The notes below the pieces were generated by a model. The model worked only from the letters and a program-made list of their open reading frames with translations, did not search any database and was not told where the DNA came from. From assembly GCA_005884705.1 (NCBI GenBank), contig VBAF01000216.1, positions 1-6,104 of the forward strand: a DNA stretch of 6,104 nt, given 5' to 3'. The position numbers and the translations under genes were made by a program. The stretch's first letter is position 1; the number at the start of each line of letters is the position of its first letter. The stretch comes from Alphaproteobacteria bacterium. Its GTDB lineage: Bacteria > Pseudomonadota > Alphaproteobacteria > Reyranellales > Reyranellaceae. Positions 1 to 6,104 of the stretch are shown one piece after another.

Positions 1-1948
<1,948 letters not shown>

Positions 1949-1952
<4 letters not shown>

Positions 1953-2320
1953 GCACAATGAAAAAGATCCTCGTCGTCGAAGACACCGAAGACAACCGCC
2001 AGATCCTGCGCGATCTGCTGGGCATGGCCGGCTACGACATGATCGAGGCGAATGACGGGGCCGAAGGCGTCAGCCAGGCGGCGCAGCACAAGCCCGACCT
2101 GATCCTGATGGACATCCAGATGCCGGTGATGGACGGCTACGAGGCGACCCGCCAGATCAAGGCCAATCCCGAGCTGAAGGCGATCCCGATCGTCGCCGTC
2201 ACCTCCTACGCCCTGTCGGGCGACGAGGAGAAGGCGCGCGCCGCGGGCTGCGACGGCTACATCGCCAAGCCCTACAGCCCGCGCCAGATGCTGGCCAAGG
2301 TGCGCGAGATTCTGGGATAG
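1949..2320 (+). CDS. Single-domain response regulator, DivK/CheY-like
   Basis: This 123-residue protein is a complete receiver with no output domain. It is expected to be cytoplasmic and to accept phosphate from the upstream kinase. The acidic pocket is E11-D12, the phospho-acceptor is D55 in LILMDIQMP, the switch residue is T85 in VAVTSYA, and the conserved lysine is K107 in DGYIAKPYS, with Y104 at the aromatic switch position. Length and the YIAKP signature are typical of DivK-type regulators, but the name divK is not justified because the genomic context differs from the classical divK locus. The start at 1949 overlaps the kinase stop by 4 bp and has a good ribosome site; ATG 1958 is a weaker alternative. 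Without an output domain it should act by protein contact, as a phosphate sink, or as an intermediate in a relay. The family call is very secure; the role is inferred. Confidence 0.95.
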
Positions 2321-2327
2321 CGACGCC

Positions 2328-3443
2328 ATGCGCACTCCCGCCCGCATCCTGGTCGTCGACGACGTCGCCGACAATGTCGAGATCCTCAGGATGCGCCTGG
2401 AGAGTCTCGGCTACGAGGTGGTGGTCGCGGTCGACGGCGAGCAGGCGCTGGAGAAGGTGGCGAGCGACCTGCCCGACCTGGTCCTGCTCGACATCATGAT
2501 GCCCAAGATCGACGGGCTCGAGGTGGTGCGGCGCATGAAGGCCGATGCCACCCTGCCCTTCATCCCGGTGATCCTGGTGACCGCCAAGGCGACCCCGAAG
2601 GACGTGGTGGCCGGCCTCGATGCCGGCGGCGACGACTATCTCGCCAAGCCGATCGATCACGGCGCGCTGGTCGCCCGGGTGCGCGCCATGCTGCGCATCA
2701 AGGCGCTGCACGACGAGGTCCAGGCGCTCAACACCGGCCTCGAGGCCAAGATCAAGGCGCAGGTCGAGGAGATCGAGCGGGTCAGCCGCCTGCGCCGCTT
2801 CCTCGCGCCGCAGCTTGCGCAGGCGATCGTCTCGGCGGGCGACGAGAAGGTGCTGGAGAACCACCGCCGCGAGATCGTCGCCATGTTCTGCGACCTGCGC
2901 GGCTTCACCGGCTTCGCCGAAACCGCCGAGCCCGAGGACATCATGGCGGTGCTCAAGGAGTATCACGGCGCGATCGGGCCCCTGATCCGCAAGTACGAGG
3001 GCACGCTCGACCGCTTCACCGGCGACGGCATGCTGGTCTTCTTCAACGATCCGCTGCCCTGCGAGGACGCGCCGCAGCGTGCCGCGCAGCTCGCGCTCGA
3101 GATGCGCGACGCTGTCGCGGCGCTGATCCCCAAGTGGGCGCGCCGCGGCTATCGCCTGGGCTTCGGCGTCGGCATGGCGCAGGGCTACGCCACGCTGGGC
3201 CGCATCGGCTTCGAGGACCGCTTCGACTACACGGCGATCGGCGCCGTCATCAACCTCGCCGCGCGGCTGTGCGGCGAGGCGGCCGACGGCCAGGTGCTGG
3301 TGAGCGGCCGGCTGGCGTCGATGGTCGAAGACTTCGTGCAGATCGAGGATTTGGGCGAGCGCGAGCTCAAGGGCATGAGCCGCCCGGCCGCGATCGCCAA
3401 CCTGCAGGCGCTCAAGGCGAGCGAAGCCGCCGCGGCGCAATGA
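2328..3443 (+). CDS. Response regulator with class III adenylate/guanylate cyclase output
   Basis: This 371-residue protein joins a receiver (about 5-122) to a class III nucleotide cyclase domain (about 180-345) through a helical linker (about 123-178) containing the RLRRFLAPQLAQAI transducer-like stretch. The receiver has D11-D12, phospho-acceptor D55 (LVLLDIMMP), T85 and K107, so it looks phosphorylatable. In the cyclase, the metal-binding aspartates are D189 (FCDLRGFT) and D233 (TGDGMLVFF), and the transition-state pair is N309 and R313 (VINLAARL). At the two purine-selecting positions I place R229 (usually Lys) and T302 (Asp or Thr in adenylate cyclases). Thr favours ATP, so cAMP is the likely product, though Arg leaves doubt. 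The active enzyme should be a homodimer with two sites. It starts 7 bp after the preceding receiver, with a weak GGGA at 2314-2317. Phosphorylation-controlled cyclic-nucleotide synthesis is inferred from the architecture. Confidence 0.94.
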   Translation: MRTPARILVVDDVADNVEILRMRLESLGYEVVVAVDGEQALEKVASDLPDLVLLDIMMPKIDGLEVVRRMKADATLPFIPVILVTAKATPKDVVAGLDAGGDDYLAKPIDHGALVARVRAMLRIKALHDEVQALNTGLEAKIKAQVEEIERVSRLRRFLAPQLAQAIVSAGDEKVLENHRREIVAMFCDLRGFTGFAETAEPEDIMAVLKEYHGAIGPLIRKYEGTLDRFTGDGMLVFFNDPLPCEDAPQRAAQLALEMRDAVAALIPKWARRGYRLGFGVGMAQGYATLGRIGFEDRFDYTAIGAVINLAARLCGEAADGQVLVSGRLASMVEDFVQIEDLGERELKGMSRPAAIANLQALKASEAAAAQ

Positions 3444-3446
3444 TCA
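3441..3446. other. Abutting convergent stop codons (TGATCA)
   Basis: The cyclase gene stops with TGA at 3441-3443 on the + strand, and the antiporter gene stops with TGA on the - strand at 3446-3444. The two codons form the palindrome TGATCA with no base between them. Any terminator for either transcript must lie inside the opposing coding sequence, so the 3' ends of the mRNAs are expected to be complementary. Confidence 0.9.
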
Positions 3447-4529
3447 CGGCGGCAACAGATAGAGCGTGATCGCAAAGATGGCGTAGACCGTCAGCAGCTG
3501 GACGCCGAGGAACCACGCCGACTGTCCCGAGTTCGTGACGACCGTCGCAGTGAGCGTGGCCATCAGCATCATCACGATGGCGCCCGGCCAGAACTGCAGA
3601 TCCATCTGGGCGGGACCGAGCAGCGGACTTGCGAACACCAGAACCGGCGCCAGGAACAGGGCGATCTGCGCGGCGCTGCCAATGCAAATGCCCATGCTCA
3701 TGTCGAGCCTGTCCTTGCGCGCCGCCGAGAAGGAAGAGCCCATCTCGGCGGCGCCGCCAACCAGCGGCACGACGACGAAGCCGACGAACGCCGGCGTCAT
3801 GCCGAACGTCTCCGCGGCGTGCTGAACCGACGACACGAAGACCTCGCTGACGGCGGCGACCAGCACCGTGACGCCGGCCAGAACGGCGAGCGCCGGGGCG
3901 ATCGGCAGGGCGGCTTCGTCGTGGCCATCGCCGTGGGCAGTGGCAAAGACCTCGCGATGGGTGACCAGCGAGAACAGCATGGCCAGGCAATAGGTGACGA
4001 GCAGGACGGCCGCCAACGCCAGGCTGACCGCCGAGCCGATCGAAGAGAAGACGCGCTCGTGCGACGTGGCGATCGCCGAGGGCACCAGCAGGGCGAAGAT
4101 CGCCGCCAGCAGCATGGCCGTCTGCAGGCGCGCGGTCGGCTTGTTGTAGGTCTGCACACGGTGCTTCAGCCCGCCGAGCAGCATCGAACCGCCCAGCATG
4201 AACAGGACGTTGGTGACGATGGCGCCGGCGATCGAGGCCTTGACCAGCATGTACTGGCCCGCGGCGAGGGCCGTCAGGGCAATCACCAGCTCGGTGAGGT
4301 TGCCGAGCGTCGCATTGAGCAGGCCGCCGACCAGGTCACCGGTCTTGGCGGCGACCGCTTCGGTCGCCCAGCCGAGCAGCGCGGCCAGCGGCACGATGGC
4401 CACCACCGACAGCACGAAGTGCAGCGTGTGCGCCTCGGGAATTGCTGTGTGGCAGGCGAAGAGGATCGGGACGAACGCCACAAGCCAGAGTAGCGGGCGG
4501 CTTCTCAGCTCGTGCAGCAGCGCCTTCAT
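3444..4529 (-). CDS. CaCA-superfamily Ca2+/H+ antiporter (CAX-like)
   Basis: This 361-residue inner-membrane protein has about 11 hydrophobic segments and the two inverted alpha repeats of cation/Ca2+ exchangers. Repeat 1 carries LNATLGNLTELVIALTAL (residues 71-88), with the key acid E80. Repeat 2 carries VGGAAEM (257-263), with E262, followed by ARKDRLDMSMGICIGSAAQIALF. These regions build the cation site, so export of Ca2+ (or a similar divalent cation) in exchange for protons is the expected function. A polar loop rich in His and acidic residues (191-206, HREVFATAHGDGHDEA) separates the halves, where CAX proteins often have an acidic segment. Length is normal for bacterial members. The ATG at 4529 follows a weak GGA (4537-4535) and gives a short basic N-terminus before the first membrane segment. 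It differs from E. coli ChaA in its motif wording, so chaA is not assigned. Ion specificity is unproven. Confidence 0.9.
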   Translation of the reverse strand: MKALLHELRSRPLLWLVAFVPILFACHTAIPEAHTLHFVLSVVAIVPLAALLGWATEAVAAKTGDLVGGLLNATLGNLTELVIALTALAAGQYMLVKASIAGAIVTNVLFMLGGSMLLGGLKHRVQTYNKPTARLQTAMLLAAIFALLVPSAIATSHERVFSSIGSAVSLALAAVLLVTYCLAMLFSLVTHREVFATAHGDGHDEAALPIAPALAVLAGVTVLVAAVSEVFVSSVQHAAETFGMTPAFVGFVVVPLVGGAAEMGSSFSAARKDRLDMSMGICIGSAAQIALFLAPVLVFASPLLGPAQMDLQFWPGAIVMMLMATLTATVVTNSGQSAWFLGVQLLTVYAIFAITLYLLPP

Positions 4530-4592
4530 CGGATTCCAGAGGATATGTCGGCGACCACTCGATGACGCCCCCGCCGATATCGACTAGTTTTT
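4530..4592. promoter_or_regulatory. Divergent intergenic region between antiporter and outer-membrane protein genes
   Basis: This 63-bp gap must hold the 5' control signals of both divergent genes unless they are transcribed from further away. For the + strand, ATGACG (4562-4567, 4 of 6 to TTGACA) and TAGTTT (4585-4590, 3 of 6 to TATAAT) are 17 bases apart. This is a weak candidate only; if used, transcription would begin near 4597 and favour the ATG at 4608. Small symmetries are present: CGATATCG at 4575-4582, GTCGGCGAC at 4547 on, just off perfect at its centre base, and TCGGCG/CGCCGA at 4548-4553 and 4572-4577. None matches an operator I recognise. No convincing - strand promoter was seen. 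Confidence 0.35.
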
Positions 4593-5585
4593 ATGTCACG
4601 GTTGACGATGAGACTCCATAGAAGCCGGGCACGAGGGTTGGGGATCGCGGCGCTGATCGTGCCGCTGCTCCCGCTCGGGGCGGCGGCGGACGAAAGCGGC
4701 GCCAGCGCCTGGTTGCCCGGACAGTTCGCAAGCTACGCCGCCGTGCCAGGCACACCCGGCTTCTCGCTCGAGGCGATCTTCTACGGCCGAACCGCCAGTG
4801 CCACGGCTGGCACGCAGTTGCCACGCGGCGGGCGGCTGCTGGTCGGCCTCAACACCAGCGAGCAGTACCTCTTCCTGACGCCGAGCTACACCTTTGCCGA
4901 GCCGGTGCTCAACGCCCAGCTCTGGCTCGGCGTGACCTTCGCGGCCGGCCGCGCCGACACCTCGGTGTGGGGCGTCCTGAGCGGACCGGCAGGCAATTCC
5001 TTCTCGACCGCGAGCCGCGACAGCGCCGCCGGGTTCAGCGACCTTTATCCGATGGCTTCTCTGAAATGGGAGTTCGGCAACCACAACCTGATGGCCTACA
5101 CGATGGCGAGCGTCCCCACCGGCGCCTACGATCCCAATCGGCTCGCCGGCGTGGGGCTCGGCCATTGGGCGATCGACGGCGGCATGGGCTACACGTTCCT
5201 GTCGCAAGGTGGCTTCGAGTTCTCGGCAACGGCCGGCCTCACCTACAACTTCGTCAATCCCTCGACGCAGTACCAGAGCGGCGTCGACGGCCACCTCGAC
5301 TTCGGCGCTTCCTATGCCCTGTCCGACGCGGTCTATGTCGGCGCGGTCGGCTATCTCTACAACCAGCTCAGCGACGATATCGGTGCGCCGCCCCAGCTCG
5401 GCGGATTCCGCTCGCGCGTGGCCGGCGTCGGACCGCAAGTCGGCTGGTCGTTCACGATCGGCCGGCTGGCGATCGACCTCAACCTTCGCGCTTACAGCGA
5501 ATTCGCCGCCGAGAACCGCCCGCAGGGCTGGAATGCCTGGCTTGTCGTGACGCCCTCGCGGGTCAAGCGGGGAGGTGGTGGATGA
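4593..5585 (+). CDS. Predicted outer-membrane beta-barrel, Phenol_MetA_deg-like family
   Basis: The 330-residue product has a clear signal peptide: basic residues 7-14, a hydrophobic core at about 16-29 and an AAA|D cleavage site after residue 32. The mature part is rich in alternating aromatic/small residues typical of beta strands. It shows stretches I associate with the family named for the meta-pathway of phenol degradation: WLPGQFASYAAVPGTPG (40-56), SVPTGAYDPNRL (173-184), GLGHWAIDGGMGYTF (188-202) and NFVNPSTQYQSGVDGHLDFG (219-238). The family label is historical and does not show a role in phenol metabolism; a channel for small molecules in the outer membrane is plausible. No ribosome site precedes ATG 4593; TTG 4602 and ATG 4608 are alternatives that keep the signal peptide, and an in-frame stop at 4563 limits extension. 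The C-terminus is a basic-glycine tail, not the usual terminal aromatic residue. It overlaps the next gene by 4 bp. Confidence 0.82.
   Translation: MSRLTMRLHRSRARGLGIAALIVPLLPLGAAADESGASAWLPGQFASYAAVPGTPGFSLEAIFYGRTASATAGTQLPRGGRLLVGLNTSEQYLFLTPSYTFAEPVLNAQLWLGVTFAAGRADTSVWGVLSGPAGNSFSTASRDSAAGFSDLYPMASLKWEFGNHNLMAYTMASVPTGAYDPNRLAGVGLGHWAIDGGMGYTFLSQGGFEFSATAGLTYNFVNPSTQYQSGVDGHLDFGASYALSDAVYVGAVGYLYNQLSDDIGAPPQLGGFRSRVAGVGPQVGWSFTIGRLAIDLNLRAYSEFAAENRPQGWNAWLVVTPSRVKRGGGG
5571..5576 (+). promoter_or_regulatory. Strong Shine-Dalgarno for the VIT-like gene
   Basis: GGAGGT lies 5 bases before ATG 5582, within the last codons of the upstream barrel gene, where the same bases encode its glycine-rich tail. 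It is the strongest ribosome site in the window. It fixes the downstream start and supports co-transcription of the two genes. Confidence 0.75.
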
Positions 5586-6104
5586 GTGCGCTCGCGCGCT
5601 GGGTCCATCGCCACCTCGACCCGTCCGAGAGCCTGCTCGAGTTGCTGTTCGGCCTGGTCATGGCGTTCACCATGACGGCTGGCGCACGACTGCTGTCCGC
5701 GCCCAGCGAGATCGCCGCCGGCGAGCTTGCCGTTGCCCTGCTGGGGTGCAATGTCGCGTGGGGCATCATCGACGGCGCGTTGTACTTGCTGGGCACCCTG
5801 TTCAACCGGAACCGCCGCCGGCAATTCGTGCGCCAGTTGCAGGCCGCGCCGGACGAAGCGGCGGCGTTCGCCATGATCGAGACCGAGTTCGACCTCGCCG
5901 ACGAGCCCGCGGTGCGCCCCGAGCGCAAGGCGGACTTTCACGCCGCGCTGCTGGCGATGCTGTCGAACGCCGGCACGCGGCGCGCCGGCTTGCGGCGCGA
6001 CGATCTCATCGCCGCCCTCCTGATCGCGGTCCTGGTGTCCGCAGCCGCCGTTCCGGGAATCGCCGCATTGCTCCTGATCGCGGACGTTCAGGCGGCCCTT
6101 GCCA
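5582..6104 (+). CDS. VIT1/CCC1-like polytopic membrane protein, 3'-partial
   Basis: The frame begins at the ATGA overlap with the barrel gene and stays open for 174 codons to the right edge, so the C-terminus is missing. Hydrophobic segments lie at about 18-38 (LLELLFGLVMAFTMTAGARLL), 46-71 (containing GCNVAWGIIDGALYLLG) and 141-167. Between the second and third is a charged, probably cytoplasmic region (73-140) beginning with a basic cluster, NRNRRR. The LLFGLVMAFT and GCN-AWG-IDG wording resembles alphaproteobacterial proteins annotated as VIT1/CCC1 transporter family, whose characterised members move Fe2+ or Mn2+. That resemblance is from memory of family patterns, and this bacterial branch is not characterised to my knowledge, so substrate and direction are unknown. 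The strong GGAGGT at 5571 confirms the start. Existence of the gene is secure; the family call is moderate. Confidence 0.72.
   Translation, partial: MSALARWVHRHLDPSESLLELLFGLVMAFTMTAGARLLSAPSEIAAGELAVALLGCNVAWGIIDGALYLLGTLFNRNRRRQFVRQLQAAPDEAAAFAMIETEFDLADEPAVRPERKADFHAALLAMLSNAGTRRAGLRRDDLIAALLIAVLVSAAAVPGIAALLLIADVQAALA

Noticed and set aside
3428..3437. CGCCGCGGCG palindrome near the end of the cyclase gene as a possible terminator
   Set aside because: It is a 10-base self-complementary run with no loop and no T-run, in an Ala-rich GC coding stretch; chance is a sufficient explanation.
2199..3440. Long - strand open frame opposite the receiver-cyclase gene (413 codons)
   Set aside because: It is composition-driven: it repeats low-complexity H/D/L/R wording and overlaps a gene with complete receiver and cyclase motifs.
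3819..4493. + strand open frame opposite the antiporter gene
   Set aside because: The product is Gln/Arg/Gly/Asp-rich without recognisable domains, while the - strand encodes a full set of membrane segments and both exchanger motifs.
4543..4582. Imperfect inverted repeat in the divergent gap as a metal-regulator operator
   Set aside because: The arms are only about 6 bases with an 18-base spacer and match no operator I know (no Fur-, MntR- or Mur-like box), so it is mentioned only within the intergenic entry.
4596..5438. - strand open frame opposite the barrel gene
   Set aside because: It has no start context and no domain signature; the + strand has a signal peptide and family motifs.
5492..5941. 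- strand open frames across the VIT-like gene
   Set aside because: The + strand frame has a strong ribosome site, an ATGA overlap and three hydrophobic segments; the - strand products look like shadow frames.

Overview
This window has the look of ordinary chromosomal DNA from a high-GC alphaproteobacterium. By eye it is about two-thirds G+C, with strong G/C preference at third codon positions, tightly packed genes and ATGA start/stop overlaps. The paired GAF-domain kinase, the DivK-like receiver and the receiver-linked class III cyclase are typical of Bradyrhizobium, Reyranella and related Hyphomicrobiales/Rhodospirillales. The genus cannot be fixed from the sequence alone.

The left half (1-3443, + strand) is one signalling operon. 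It starts with a sensor histidine kinase whose N-terminus lies outside the window. What is visible is HAMP, coiled coil, GAF, GAF, HisKA and HATPase. This overlaps by 4 bp a stand-alone DivK/CheY-like receiver. After 7 bp comes a two-domain response regulator with an N-terminal receiver and a C-terminal class III adenylate/guanylate cyclase domain. The simplest model is that the kinase phosphorylates one or both receivers, so its input is turned into a cyclic-nucleotide (probably cAMP) signal. The single-domain receiver would act as a competing target, phosphate sink or relay.

The middle (3444-4529, - strand) is a CaCA-superfamily Ca2+/H+-type antiporter. It converges on the cyclase gene with no intergenic base: the two stop codons sit side by side and form TGATCA.

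The right part (4593-6104, + strand) is transcribed away from the antiporter across a 63-bp gap. It begins with a signal-peptide-bearing predicted outer-membrane beta-barrel of the Phenol_MetA_deg type. This overlaps by 4 bp a polytopic inner-membrane protein resembling VIT1/CCC1-family proteins, which runs off the right edge. The pair looks like a small envelope operon, possibly for metal or solute handling, but that function is inferred from family resemblance and position.

I see no RNA genes, mobile elements, CRISPR arrays or convincing terminators. Nothing amounts to a clearly new system. The points most worth a second look are the two-receiver cyclase cassette, the substrate-selecting residues of the cyclase, the recent-looking GAF duplication, the zero-spacing convergent stop codons, and the barrel/VIT-like gene pair.
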